Assembly (NCBI GenBank): GCA_045655245.1
Contig: JAZOOX010000009.1
Coordinates: 1 to 34,689 of the forward strand
Origin: RGIG8785 sp045655245
GTDB taxonomy: Bacteria > Bacillota > Clostridia > RGIG8785
DNA: 34,689 nt
Reading direction: 5' to 3'
Position numbers and translations under genes: made by a program. Positions 8,818 to 16,695 of this stretch are shown piece after piece. The notes under the pieces are model-generated. The model saw only the letters and a list, made by a program, of their open reading frames with translations. It was not told where the DNA came from and ran no database searches. Numbering within the stretch: position 1 is the first letter of the stretch; each line of letters opens with the position of its first letter.

Positions 8818-9411
8818 ATGATTTTTCACACCATTGTCGGCGGAATTTTGCGACAGAACGCGTATCTTTACGGGGACGAGACGGAACTTTTCCTAATCGA
8901 CCCGGGCAGTCACGCCGCTGACTGGCTCGCCTATTTAAACGAAAACCAGCTAACACTCACTGCCATTCTCCTGACCCACGGACACTTCGATCATGTGGGT
9001 GCGGTGGATGCTCTGCGGGATGCTTTGGGCGTTCCCTTGTGGATGCACGAAGGGGATGGTATCATGCTGTCAGACTTTGAATGGCGCGGCGGGCATAACA
9101 AGACCCCGCTCCGTCCTGCCGACCGTTTTTTAAAGGACGGCGAGCAGGTAGGTCCCTTTACCGTCTGGCATACCCCCGGGCATTCTTTAGGGAGCGTTTG
9201 TTACTTGGCGGCAGACCGCATCTTTACGGGAGATACCCTGTTCGAGGGTACCATCGGACGAACCGATTTCCGTGGCGGCGATTTTACCCAGATGCAAAAA
9301 AGCCTGGCCCGCCTTGCCGCCCTGCCCGAAGAACTTTCCGTCTTTGCGGGTCACGGCGAACCCACTACCATTGGACGAGAATTGGTGTATAACCCTTACC
9401 TGAAAGGATGA
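8818..9411 (+). CDS. Metallo-beta-lactamase-fold hydrolase (glyoxalase II-like)
   Basis: Predicted cytosolic zinc hydrolase of 197 residues. The metal-site motif THGHFDHVGAVD (about 52-63) matches HxHxDH, followed by HTPGHSLGSV, FTGDTLFEGTIGRTD and a C-terminal AGHGEPT. All metal ligands expected for the glyoxalase II-like subgroup are present. The length fits the short bacterial form without the extra C-terminal domain of true GloB, so the substrate is unknown; thioesters such as S-lactoylglutathione analogues are only a guess. It starts 2 bp after relA and overlaps the next gene region by its stop, and it is part of a recurrent clostridial relA-MBL-hemZ run. Confidence 0.9.
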   Translation: MIFHTIVGGILRQNAYLYGDETELFLIDPGSHAADWLAYLNENQLTLTAILLTHGHFDHVGAVDALRDALGVPLWMHEGDGIMLSDFEWRGGHNKTPLRPADRFLKDGEQVGPFTVWHTPGHSLGSVCYLAADRIFTGDTLFEGTIGRTDFRGGDFTQMQKSLARLAALPEELSVFAGHGEPTTIGRELVYNPYLKG

Positions 9412-9416
9412 CCGAG

Positions 9417-10595
9417 ATGGAAGCACCCAACCCTTGGGGAGCGGTAAACGGAATCCGCCCCGTCAAGTACATCCGTATTTTAAATGAAATAGAAGGCCTT
9501 TCCTTAGAAGAGATTTATGACCGTTTTTTGAATGAGTTTCACGCTTCCCGGGAAAAAGTAGACCTGGCGTTTGATATTTTTCGGAACGAGCAGGCTTTGA
9601 TGGCAAAGTACCCTCCCGACGGAATCAGTCTTTATGTGGGGATTCCCTTCTGTCCGACCCGTTGCCTCTACTGCTCCTTTATTTCGGCACCGTATAAGAA
9701 AATGTCTACCTATGTGGACCCTTTCGTGGACGCGCTGCTAAAGGAAATTGAAGCCTGCGGCAAGCTGGTCTCGGACTTGGGCTTGCCCATTAAGAGTGTG
9801 TATTTTGGCGGCGGAACGCCTACGGCGTTGGGACCTCACCGCCTGGAAAAAATCATCCGTGCACTGGACACGCACTTCGATTTGAGCGGGATCTATGAGT
9901 ATACGGTAGAAGCAGGCCGTCCCGAAACGGTTACCGACGAGATGCTGGAGATGTTAAAGCGCAACCGCGTGGGGCGCATCAGCATCAATCCTCAGAGTAT
10001 GCACCAAAAAACCTTGAACGCCATCGGACGAAGCCACACGCCCCAGGATATCCGCACCGCTTTTCAGCGGGCACGGGCACACGGCTTTGACAACATCAAT
10101 ATGGACCTGATTGCCGCTCTGCCCAACGAAACCCTGGAGGATTTTTCCCAGACCTTGGACGAAGTACTGGCATTGGATCCCGAAAATATTACCGTCCATA
10201 CCATGTATATCAAACGGGCATCCTTTCTGAATCAAAACCTGGGGGCGTATGACTTTTCCCAGGCGGCGGATGAAATGCTGCGTCTGGCGGCAACCCGCCT
10301 CCGTGCCCATGGACACCGCCCCTATTATTTGTATAAGCAAAAAAATACGGTAGGGAACCTGGAAAATGTGGGCTATGCCAAACCGGGTACCGAGGGCATT
10401 TACAATGTGTACAGTATGGCGGAACTGCAGACCATCTTGGCGATGGGCGGTGGTGGCGCCACCAAACTGGTGGATCGTGAAAACGATTTTATCGACCGTG
10501 TGTTTAATGTTAAAGATGTCATCACCTATATCGGAAAGATCGACGAGATGATTGAACGAAAAGAGAGACTGCGGGAATTTTACAAAAAACAGTAG
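9417..10595 (+). CDS. hemZ: HemZ-like radical SAM protein (coproporphyrinogen dehydrogenase family), short form
   Basis: Radical SAM enzyme related to oxygen-independent coproporphyrinogen III oxidase. The 4Fe-4S motif CPTRCLYC gives Cys79, 83 and 86 (CxxxCxxC), followed by VYFGGGTPT and QSMHQKTLNAIGR, as in the HemN/HemZ group. ATG 9417 is preferred because AAAGG lies 9 bases upstream; ATG 9408 would overlap the previous stop by four bases but has no properly spaced site. The protein has 392 residues. Bacillus HemZ is, from memory, about 500, and the difference is at the N-terminus: this one starts at the PWGAVNGIRPVK segment and lacks the domain normally before it. The activity of HemZ proteins in heme synthesis is not firmly settled. 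Confidence 0.88.
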   Translation: MEAPNPWGAVNGIRPVKYIRILNEIEGLSLEEIYDRFLNEFHASREKVDLAFDIFRNEQALMAKYPPDGISLYVGIPFCPTRCLYCSFISAPYKKMSTYVDPFVDALLKEIEACGKLVSDLGLPIKSVYFGGGTPTALGPHRLEKIIRALDTHFDLSGIYEYTVEAGRPETVTDEMLEMLKRNRVGRISINPQSMHQKTLNAIGRSHTPQDIRTAFQRARAHGFDNINMDLIAALPNETLEDFSQTLDEVLALDPENITVHTMYIKRASFLNQNLGAYDFSQAADEMLRLAATRLRAHGHRPYYLYKQKNTVGNLENVGYAKPGTEGIYNVYSMAELQTILAMGGGGATKLVDRENDFIDRVFNVKDVITYIGKIDEMIERKERLREFYKKQ

Positions 10596-10651
10596 ATTTT
10601 TCGTCGGTGAAATGTTATGATAAACTTATAAAAACGAAAGGGGAATGGGAA

Positions 10652-11008
10652 ATGGAGTTTAATGTAGGCGAATGGAAAGAACGGGTGGTAAGCGCAGGAA
10701 AATCTGCCGCCAACAAATCGGGAGAACTGGTCGAGATTGCCAAGCTGTCCCTGCAGATCTCTGCAAAGGAAGAGGACATTGCAAAGGTTTACCGCGAGAT
10801 TGGCGAAAAGGTCTACGACGCCTTTAAAAACGCCGATGTACATGTAGAAGTAGAACCCCTTTGCGAGGAATTGGACCGGTTGTTTGCCGAACTGGAAGAA
10901 TTAAAATCCCGTCGCGCCAAGCTCCGTGACGAACACGCTTGCCCCGGTTGCGGAAAAATGGTTAAGGAAGGCCACGCCTTTTGTCACCATTGCGGGAAGG
11001 CACAGTGA
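10652..11008 (+). CDS. Coiled-coil protein with C-terminal zinc ribbon
   Basis: A 118-residue protein of unknown role. The first 90 residues are charged and helical, with long heptad-like stretches (EIAKLSLQISAKEEDIAKVY and LCEELDRLFAELEELKSRR). The C-terminus is a four-cysteine zinc ribbon, CPGCGKMVKEGHAFCHHC. ATG 10652 is chosen because AAAGGGG lies about 8 bases upstream. It overlaps the next gene by 4 bases (GTGA). Similar short helix plus zinc-ribbon proteins are common in Clostridia, but I cannot name a function. Confidence 0.82.
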   Translation: MEFNVGEWKERVVSAGKSAANKSGELVEIAKLSLQISAKEEDIAKVYREIGEKVYDAFKNADVHVEVEPLCEELDRLFAELEELKSRRAKLRDEHACPGCGKMVKEGHAFCHHCGKAQ

Positions 11009-11538
11009 CCCGCCCCGTCATCATTACCCTTTCGGGAAAAGCCCGCCACGGCAAAGATACGGCGGCGCAAATGCTGGAAGAAAAGCTTTTGGCACAAGGG
11101 AAAAGGGTACTGAACATCCGTTATGCCGATTACTTAAAATTTATCGTTGCCAACTACTTTGGCGGCAGTTACGAGCGTACGCCTGAAAACCGCAGTTTGT
11201 GGCAACACTTTGGAACCGAGACGGTTCGTGCCAGGGACGAGCATTTTTGGGTGGACACGGTGATCCGTTTGGTGACGGTTTTATCCGATCGGTTTGACTA
11301 TGTTCTGATCCCCGACGTACGCTTCCCCAACGAAATCACCCGTTGGCAGGAGGAAGGCTACACCGTCCGTACCCTGCGGGTGACACGGGTCGGGTTTGAA
11401 AACGATCTGACGGCAGAGCAACGTGCCCATGCCAGCGAAACCGCCCTGGACGACTTTGCCTTTGAGTTTTGTCTCTATGCCGCATCTCTTGAGGAGTTAG
11501 AGGCGGAGATTGACAAAACCATACTATATGTGGTATAA
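11005..11538 (+). CDS. P-loop kinase, deoxynucleoside-monophosphate-kinase-like
   Basis: A 177-residue P-loop protein from GTG 11005, which has GGGAAGG just upstream and a GTGA overlap with the zinc-ribbon gene. Walker A is SGKARHGKDTAAQML (about 9-23). The fragment VLIPDVRFPNEITRWQEEG resembles the dNMP-kinase fold of the T4 gp1 type, where D-x-R-F/Y-x-N-E is typical. The probable reaction is transfer of phosphate from ATP to a dNMP, but the substrate is not shown by the sequence. The last 29 bases of the gene contain the promoter of the following SLH gene. Confidence 0.72.
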   Translation: MTRPVIITLSGKARHGKDTAAQMLEEKLLAQGKRVLNIRYADYLKFIVANYFGGSYERTPENRSLWQHFGTETVRARDEHFWVDTVIRLVTVLSDRFDYVLIPDVRFPNEITRWQEEGYTVRTLRVTRVGFENDLTAEQRAHASETALDDFAFEFCLYAASLEELEAEIDKTILYVV

Positions 11539-11539
11539 T
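11510..11539 (+). promoter_or_regulatory. Promoter of the SLH-domain gene
   Basis: -35 TTGACA (11510-11515), an 18-base spacer ending in TGG, and -10 TATAAT (11534-11539). Both boxes are perfect consensus. It lies inside the 3' end of the upstream kinase gene, which gives the wall-protein gene independent strong expression. Confidence 0.87.
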
Positions 11540-11565
11540 CTTAAAAAACATAAGGGGGATTTGAA

Positions 11566-13392
11566 ATGAAAAAATGGGGTACTTTAGTGTTGGCAGTCGT
11601 TTTTGCGCTGTCCTGTATCGCTGCCTATGCCGCACCTGCATTCAATGATATGACCGAAGCGTGGTCTTGGGCGGCAGAAGCCGTCAACACCATGACCGAG
11701 GAAGGTCTGATTTCCGGCTATACCGACGGCACTTACCGTCCCGGAAACGGCGTTACCAAACTGGAAAGTATGCTCTTGATTGCCCGTGTTTTGGGCTATA
11801 AAGAAAAGAAGATGGAATCCGCAGTTGCCAACGCAACGGCTTTGTACGCAGATGGCCTGGCCGACTTGGAACTGCTTTATCCCAATGAAGTTTGCTACCT
11901 GATTTATAACAACGTATTTACTTTGGACGAAGCCCGCAACTTCTTGAAAGACGGCGGAGCTTCTGCCGCATTAAAACGCCATGAAGCCGCATTCTTCCTG
12001 ACCCGTGCCGACGGTGGCGAGCAGGAGGTCCGCGATAACATCGCCGTTGCACTGGACTTTACCGACCAGGACGAGATTCCCGTTGAATCCCTGGACTATG
12101 TTTGGTACGTTCAGAAAAAGGGCATTATGAAGGGCATGGGTGACAACACCTTCTCCCCCTTGACCGAAGTCAATCGTGCTCAGATGGCGGTCATGCTCCA
12201 TAACATCAGCCAAAAGAAAAGCTTTGACTACGAAAAAGGTCTTCTGACCGAGGTAAAGGCATCCAAAAACACGGCAAAACTCCGTGATGCCGATAACAAG
12301 AGCGAGACTTATGATATCGCCGAAAACGCACTCATCCGCTATAACGGGAAAATTGCGACCTTGGCGGACCTGCCCGTTGGTGCAGAAGCAACGTTCCGTT
12401 TGGAAAACAGTGTTGTAACCGGAATCGAAGCCAACGAATCTGCTGCGAAGGAAACGGTTACGGGTGTGTTGGTTGCCAAGGAAAAGACCGACCCCAACAA
12501 CCGTTTGGTAGTCCGTCCCGTCGGCGGTCAGGAAGAGTCCCGCTATTCCTTGGATTTGGCTTGTACTTACACCGTAAACGAAAAAACGGCGACTTATACA
12601 GACTTAAAGGTCAATCAGACCGTTAAGCTGGAACTGATCGGCGGTATGGTTATCCGCGTTATGGCTGAAGATATGTCCAAAACCGTTTACGGCGAATTCC
12701 GTGATATGGTTCTGGGTACCCCCATCCAGTTCGTTATGCTGGAAAACGGGGCCGAAGAGTCCTCGGTTTACGAACTGGCAGATAACGTAAAGGTTACCCG
12801 CAACAGCAAAACCGCAACGTTGCAGAATCTGTGCGAAGGCGACACCGTTACCGTTACCTTAGAGCACAACCGCGTTGCAAAGATCGTGGCAACTGCCCGT
12901 ACCAAGACGGTTACTGCTACAATCGAAGAGATTCTGATTTCTCCCACCCGTTCCCGTTTGGATGCAACAGTCAACGGCGAAGTGCAGTCCTATGCAATGC
13001 CTCGCGATGTAACCATTAAACTGGGGGGTGCAGAAAAAACCATCTACGACCTGCGCCTGGGTGCAAAAGTTACCCTGACGCTGGAGAGTAATACCATCGT
13101 CTCCATCACCTCTACCACCGCTGAATTGCCTGAAGTCACGCAGGAGGTTCTGCTGGGCAAAGTCGTTTCGGTCAACACCAACTACGGTTACGTCGTGGTT
13201 TCTGTGGTCAATGCAGAGGGTGAAGAAGAATCCATGCAAATCTTGGTGAAAGAAAAGGCAAGCATTATGGATTCTGCTACCGCTCGTGTCCGTGATATCA
13301 ATGCCATCAAAGCAGGGCAGAGCCTGTCCATCGTTGCCAACTACCTGGGTGAAGGTATTTACGAGACCTCTGCTATCATTATCCTGCAATAA
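11566..13392 (+). CDS. S-layer-homology (SLH) domain surface protein with five tandem beta-rich repeats
   Basis: A 608-residue secreted protein. Signal peptide: MKKWGTLVLAVVFALSCIAAYA with cleavage near AYA-AP. SLH-like unit 1 (about 25-77) holds GLISGYTDGTYRPGNGVTK. Unit 2 (about 90-150) is degenerate. Unit 3 (about 162-215) holds GIMKGMGDNTFSPLTEVNRAQ. SLH domains bind secondary cell-wall polymers, often pyruvylated. From about 225 to the C-terminus I see five degenerate repeats of about 75-80 residues. Each has a pattern like Y-x-h-x(n)-I/V-T/R-h-x-(n)-K-x-A-T-h-x-D-L-x-x-G-x-x-V-x-h-x-h-E/N-x-x-x-h-x-x-I. A GGGGG site lies 6-7 bases before the ATG. It is monocistronic, between a promoter and a terminator. 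Confidence 0.9.
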   Translation: MKKWGTLVLAVVFALSCIAAYAAPAFNDMTEAWSWAAEAVNTMTEEGLISGYTDGTYRPGNGVTKLESMLLIARVLGYKEKKMESAVANATALYADGLADLELLYPNEVCYLIYNNVFTLDEARNFLKDGGASAALKRHEAAFFLTRADGGEQEVRDNIAVALDFTDQDEIPVESLDYVWYVQKKGIMKGMGDNTFSPLTEVNRAQMAVMLHNISQKKSFDYEKGLLTEVKASKNTAKLRDADNKSETYDIAENALIRYNGKIATLADLPVGAEATFRLENSVVTGIEANESAAKETVTGVLVAKEKTDPNNRLVVRPVGGQEESRYSLDLACTYTVNEKTATYTDLKVNQTVKLELIGGMVIRVMAEDMSKTVYGEFRDMVLGTPIQFVMLENGAEESSVYELADNVKVTRNSKTATLQNLCEGDTVTVTLEHNRVAKIVATARTKTVTATIEEILISPTRSRLDATVNGEVQSYAMPRDVTIKLGGAEKTIYDLRLGAKVTLTLESNTIVSITSTTAELPEVTQEVLLGKVVSVNTNYGYVVVSVVNAEGEEESMQILVKEKASIMDSATARVRDINAIKAGQSLSIVANYLGEGIYETSAIIILQ

Positions 13393-13406
13393 CCGCACCA
13401 AATCAG

Positions 13407-13436
13407 AGGGGGTCAAAAAGACCCCCTTTCTTTTTT
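13407..13436 (+). terminator. Intrinsic terminator after the SLH gene
   Basis: GGGGGTC (13408-13414) pairs with GACCCCC (13420-13426) around an AAAAA loop, followed by TTTCTTTTTT. Confidence 0.93.
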
Positions 13437-13443
13437 GAAATTT

Positions 13444-13472
13444 TGTGACCTGATTCGATCCCCATGCGTTTA
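13444..13472 (+). promoter_or_regulatory. Possible ECF-type promoter of the sigma factor operon
   Basis: TGTGACC (13444-13450), then 16 bases, then CGTTTA (13467-13472), about 20 bases before the sigma-factor ATG. This resembles ECF promoters (AAC-like -35 and CGT-like -10), as expected for autoregulation. No good sigma-A promoter is seen here. Tentative. Confidence 0.4.
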
Positions 13473-13492
13473 TATAACAGAGGAGAGAGGAA

Positions 13493-13972
13493 ATGGATAA
13501 ACAAACTCAACTCGAAACTGCTTATCACCGCAACGCAGACCTGCTCTATCGTTTGGCTTTGGCTGAACTCCAGCGCCCCGAGGATGCAGAGGATGCCGTT
13601 GCTGATGCCTTCGAGCGGTATATGATGTCAGCGCCCCGATTTAAAAACCAAGAAGCGGAACGCGCCTGGCTGATCCGCGTCACGGTGAACCGTTGCCGCG
13701 ACCTGTACCGCCGCCGTCGCATCCGTACTCACGAACCGCTGGAAGTTGCCGAAACGATCGGGGTGACCGATCCTGCAAAGGACGTGCTCCGCGCATTGGC
13801 GGAACTCCCTCACAACTATCGCTCGGTAATTACCCTCCACTATCTGGAAGGGTTTAGTGTGGCCGAAATTGCCCAAGCCATGCGCCTGTCCGAATCAGCG
13901 GTCAAAATGCGCCTTGCCCGGGGGCGTGAGCAGTTAAAACCCAAATTGGAAGGAGAGAACGAAGGTGTTTGA
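13493..13972 (+). CDS. ECF-family RNA polymerase sigma factor
   Basis: A 159-residue sigma factor with only regions 2 and 4. Region 2 (about 10-75) holds ALAELQRPEDAEDAVADAF and AWLIRVTVNRCRDLYRRRR. Region 4 (about 98-150) holds ALAELPHNYRSVITLHYLEG followed by the helix-turn-helix FSVAEIAQAMRLSESAVKMR. There is no region 1 or 3, as in ECF factors. GGAGAGAGG precedes the ATG. The stop overlaps the start of the next gene by 8 bases; that gene encodes a single-TM protein, the usual arrangement for a cognate anti-sigma factor. Confidence 0.93.
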   Translation: MDKQTQLETAYHRNADLLYRLALAELQRPEDAEDAVADAFERYMMSAPRFKNQEAERAWLIRVTVNRCRDLYRRRRIRTHEPLEVAETIGVTDPAKDVLRALAELPHNYRSVITLHYLEGFSVAEIAQAMRLSESAVKMRLARGREQLKPKLEGENEGV

Positions 13973-14498
13973 CCCCAAATCGACCGAGGCCTTTCGTCAA
14001 ATCAAAGCGCCCGAAGATTTGAAAGAACGGGTTTTGCGCAAATCCCATCAAAAAGCCTTACGGTTTTCTACCCAATGGAGCCGCTGGGTTGCTGCAGTAG
14101 CCGTGGTGGTCTTTTTGGCTGTCGGGTTGTTTTCATCCCCGTCTGTCAGCGTTACCGTTGGAGGACTCACAGTAGACGAACAGGCGGTACCGTTGACCGT
14201 TGCGACTGCTTCGGCGCCGAAACAGATGATACGGTCTGCAGAGCCGCTGTCTCAGGAAGTGGTCTTTGACCGAACCGTAACCATCGTCTCTGCCGACGGA
14301 TTGCTGTCCGACAGAGACGCTCTGCCCCTGACCCTGCCTTGCACAATTAAGGCGGATACCCCTGTTTGGTGGCACGCGCAACCTCCGCTTAAAACCTTTG
14401 TCCTGATTGCGGAAGCCAAGGGCAAAACCATTCAACTCTGTCTTACTTATGAAGAACCCGAAAATGTTTGGACCATTCGCCGTATGAAGGCGGAATAA
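13965..14498 (+). CDS. Single-TM protein, probable anti-sigma factor
   Basis: A 177-residue protein starting at GTG 13965, inside the end of the sigma gene, with GGAGAG upstream. It has a short cytosolic N-terminus rich in charged helix (residues 1-42), one TM segment (WVAAVAVVVFLAVGLF, about 43-58) and an extracellular beta-rich C-terminal part. The first residues, EAFRQIKAPEDLKERVLRKS, resemble the start of Firmicutes anti-sigma proteins. There is no HxxxCxxC zinc motif, so it is not a ZAS-type anti-sigma factor. The role is inferred from its position and topology. Confidence 0.7.
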   Translation: MFDPKSTEAFRQIKAPEDLKERVLRKSHQKALRFSTQWSRWVAAVAVVVFLAVGLFSSPSVSVTVGGLTVDEQAVPLTVATASAPKQMIRSAEPLSQEVVFDRTVTIVSADGLLSDRDALPLTLPCTIKADTPVWWHAQPPLKTFVLIAEAKGKTIQLCLTYEEPENVWTIRRMKAE

Positions 14499-14514
14499 GA
14501 AAGGAGAAATTCTA

Positions 14515-15255
14515 ATGAAAAAATTACTTGTACTTTTACTGGCACTTTCCATGATTTTGGCGTTTGCCGCCTGCGGTCAAAAGCCTGTTGAACTCCCCGT
14601 AGCAGGAGACCCCGAGGTGGAACAGGCACCCGAAAACACCCCCGTTGATCTGCCTGAAGAACAACCCGAGGAAGACCCCGAAACGGAAAAACCCGTCGAG
14701 CAAAAACCTGCAGAGAAACCCGTTGAGCAAAAACCTGCAGAAAAGCCGGTTGAGCAAAAGCCTGCAGAAAAGCCCGTTGAACAAAAACCTGCGGAACCGG
14801 TTGAAAAACCCGTAGATCCCGCTCCTGTTGGTCCTACTCCTGCTCTGCCCCAGGAACCCTCCCCCAGTGCAACGGTCGGACAAAAGCTGTTGGCACGGTT
14901 TAAGCAGATCGCAACCAATCGCCCCGCCTCTGAAGTGGCTGAAATGATGATTACCGACGATCTGCCCTTTATGGCAGGCACCATGCCCGTAGAAGAAGGC
15001 TTCTTAAACGGCTTTGATAACGAAATCCACGGATTCTCCGAAGGAGCGATGTTTGGTCCCATGATCGGCACCATCCCCTTTGTCGGTTATGTCTTTACCC
15101 TGCCCGCAGATGCTGACGTCAATGGGTTTATCAGCACTTTAAAAACCAACGCCAACCTGCGTTGGAACATCTGTACCGCCGCGGAAGAAATGGTTACCGG
15201 CTCGGTCGGTCAGACCGTCTTCTTCGTGATGTGCCCTGCACAGTTTGAAGAATAA
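14515..15255 (+). CDS. Lipoprotein with EKPVEQKPA repeats
   Basis: A 246-residue secreted lipoprotein. The signal peptide MKKLLVLLLALSMILAFAAC ends in a lipobox (FAAC), so Cys20 is the likely lipidation site. Residues about 25-115 are a low-complexity Pro/Glu/Lys spacer with four copies of a nonapeptide (EKPVEQKPA), probably spanning the cell wall. Residues about 120-246 form a globular domain (VGQKLLARFKQIATNRPASE, later FVGYVFTLPADADVNGFI) that I do not recognise. GAAAGGAGAAA precedes the ATG. It sits 16 bases after the putative anti-sigma gene and is probably in the same transcription unit. Confidence 0.85.
   Translation: MKKLLVLLLALSMILAFAACGQKPVELPVAGDPEVEQAPENTPVDLPEEQPEEDPETEKPVEQKPAEKPVEQKPAEKPVEQKPAEKPVEQKPAEPVEKPVDPAPVGPTPALPQEPSPSATVGQKLLARFKQIATNRPASEVAEMMITDDLPFMAGTMPVEEGFLNGFDNEIHGFSEGAMFGPMIGTIPFVGYVFTLPADADVNGFISTLKTNANLRWNICTAAEEMVTGSVGQTVFFVMCPAQFEE
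14686..14793 (+). repeat. Four tandem 27-bp repeats inside the lipoprotein gene
   Basis: Four in-frame copies of a 27-base unit encoding EKPVEQKPA (14686-14712, 14713-14739, 14740-14766, 14767-14793). They differ at a few, mostly third-codon, positions. They are followed by a partial copy (EPVEKPV). Confidence 0.95.
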
Positions 15256-15263
15256 ACTACGAT

Positions 15264-15290
15264 GGGGAGTCGAAAGACTCCCTCTTCTTA
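15264..15290 (+). terminator. Hairpin after the lipoprotein gene (weak terminator or attenuator)
   Basis: GGGGAGTC (15264-15271), GAAA loop, GACTCCCT (15276-15283), followed by only CTTCTT. The stem is good but the U-run is poor, so partial read-through into the MBOAT gene is likely. Confidence 0.65.
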
Positions 15291-15306
15291 AAAGGAGGCG
15301 AACGCC

Positions 15307-16686
15307 GTGCTCTTTTCGGGCATTCCCTTTTTATTTTACTTTTTACCTGTCGTAATCCTGTTATATCTCATTACCCCCCGTGCCTTAAAAAATACCGCGC
15401 TGCTTTTGTGCAGTCTGGTCTTTTATGGCTGGGGTGAGCCGCGGCTGGTCCCTTTAATGCTTGTTGCCATCCTCTGCGCATACATTTTTGGTCTGCTGAT
15501 TGAACGGTTTTCGGGCACCCTTTGGTCCCGCATTTTTTTAGGCCTTTCGGTAGCCGCCAGTATTGGAATGTTGGGGTATTTCAAATACGTAGACTTTTTC
15601 ATCGAAAGCATCAATGCCGTGACAGGTCTTGGCATTCCTGTTTTAAAGGTGGCGTTGCCTATCGGCATTAGTTTTTACACCTTCCAGGCAATGAGCTACA
15701 CCATCGATGTCTATCGTGGCGAGACCGCGGCGCAGAAAAACCCCATCGAACTGGCGACCTACGTTGCCCTGTTCCCGCAGTTGATTGCAGGTCCCATCGT
15801 CCGCTATTCGGATGTGGCAGAGCAACTGTCTGCCCGCACTCATACGCTTGAAAAAACGGCAGCAGGTGTCCGCCGTTTTATGCTGGGTCTTGGTAAAAAG
15901 GTGCTGATCGCCAATGTCTTGGGCGAGTTTTGCGAAGCCTTTCGCGCAACCCAACATCCGTCAGTGGTCTTTACTTGGGTCTACGGCATTGCCTTTGCCC
16001 TGCAGATCTACTTTGACTTTTCGGGCTATAGCGATATGGCGATCGGTTTGGGAAGGTTTTTTGGTTTTACCTTTATGGAAAACTTCAACTACCCCTTTAT
16101 CTCAAAAAGCATCAGCGAGTTTTGGCGCCGTTGGCACATCTCTTTAGGCTCTTGGTTTAGGGACTATGTATACATCCCTTTAGGCGGAAGTCGAGTCACG
16201 GCTTTACGCTGGGTCTTTAACTTTTTTGTGGTATGGATGCTCACCGGACTTTGGCACGGCGCCGCATGGAACTTCGTTCTGTGGGGGCTTTATTTCGCCG
16301 TGATGCTGGCGGTGGAACGCTTGCTCCTGGCAAAATTCCTCCCCAAACTTCGTGGTCTGTCCCATCTGTATGTCCTTTTCTTTATCTTAATCAGCTTTAT
16401 TATCTTCGACTCGCCCACCCTGTCGGCGGCGGTCAAAAACATCTCTCAGCTGTTTGGCGGCGCCCCCTTTATGACTGCCGAGACCGCTTACTGGCTGAAA
16501 AACTACGGCTTAATCCTGGTTATTGCCGCGGTCGGCGCAACCCCTCTGGTCAAGAACCTGACCAACCGCTTGCCCGCCCGTGTTCTCGCCGTGGCGGAAC
16601 CTGTTGCGCTGACTGCACTCCTGCTTTTATCTACCGCCTATCTGGTAGACGGTTCCTTCAACCCCTTCTTGTACTTTAGATTTTAG
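15307..16686 (+). CDS. MBOAT family O-acyltransferase (AlgI/DltB-like)
   Basis: A polytopic membrane protein of 459 residues that moves acyl (usually acetyl) groups across the membrane for O-acylation of a surface polymer. The start is GTG 15307 with a perfect AAAGGAGG site. Characteristic segments: FPQLIAGPIVRYSDV (about 156), IYFDFSGYSDMAIGLGRFFG (about 234), NYPFISKSISEFWRRWHISL (about 260), YIPLGG and LTGLWHGAAWNF. The WHG histidine is the expected catalytic residue. The next gene encodes an AlgJ/AlgX-type partner, so the pair probably O-acetylates a secreted or wall polysaccharide. The true polymer is not shown. Confidence 0.92.
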   Translation: MLFSGIPFLFYFLPVVILLYLITPRALKNTALLLCSLVFYGWGEPRLVPLMLVAILCAYIFGLLIERFSGTLWSRIFLGLSVAASIGMLGYFKYVDFFIESINAVTGLGIPVLKVALPIGISFYTFQAMSYTIDVYRGETAAQKNPIELATYVALFPQLIAGPIVRYSDVAEQLSARTHTLEKTAAGVRRFMLGLGKKVLIANVLGEFCEAFRATQHPSVVFTWVYGIAFALQIYFDFSGYSDMAIGLGRFFGFTFMENFNYPFISKSISEFWRRWHISLGSWFRDYVYIPLGGSRVTALRWVFNFFVVWMLTGLWHGAAWNFVLWGLYFAVMLAVERLLLAKFLPKLRGLSHLYVLFFILISFIIFDSPTLSAAVKNISQLFGGAPFMTAETAYWLKNYGLILVIAAVGATPLVKNLTNRLPARVLAVAEPVALTALLLLSTAYLVDGSFNPFLYFRF

Positions 16687-16695
16687 GAGGTGCCC

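Noticed and set aside
14686..14793. Possible CRISPR-like array
   Set aside because: The repeats are directly adjacent with no spacers and keep the reading frame, so they are a coding repeat.
14577..15074. 165-codon minus-strand frame with Ser/Gly/Phe/Cys repeats
   Set aside because: It is the complement of the lipoprotein repeat region; the repeats are a by-product of the sense-strand nonapeptide.
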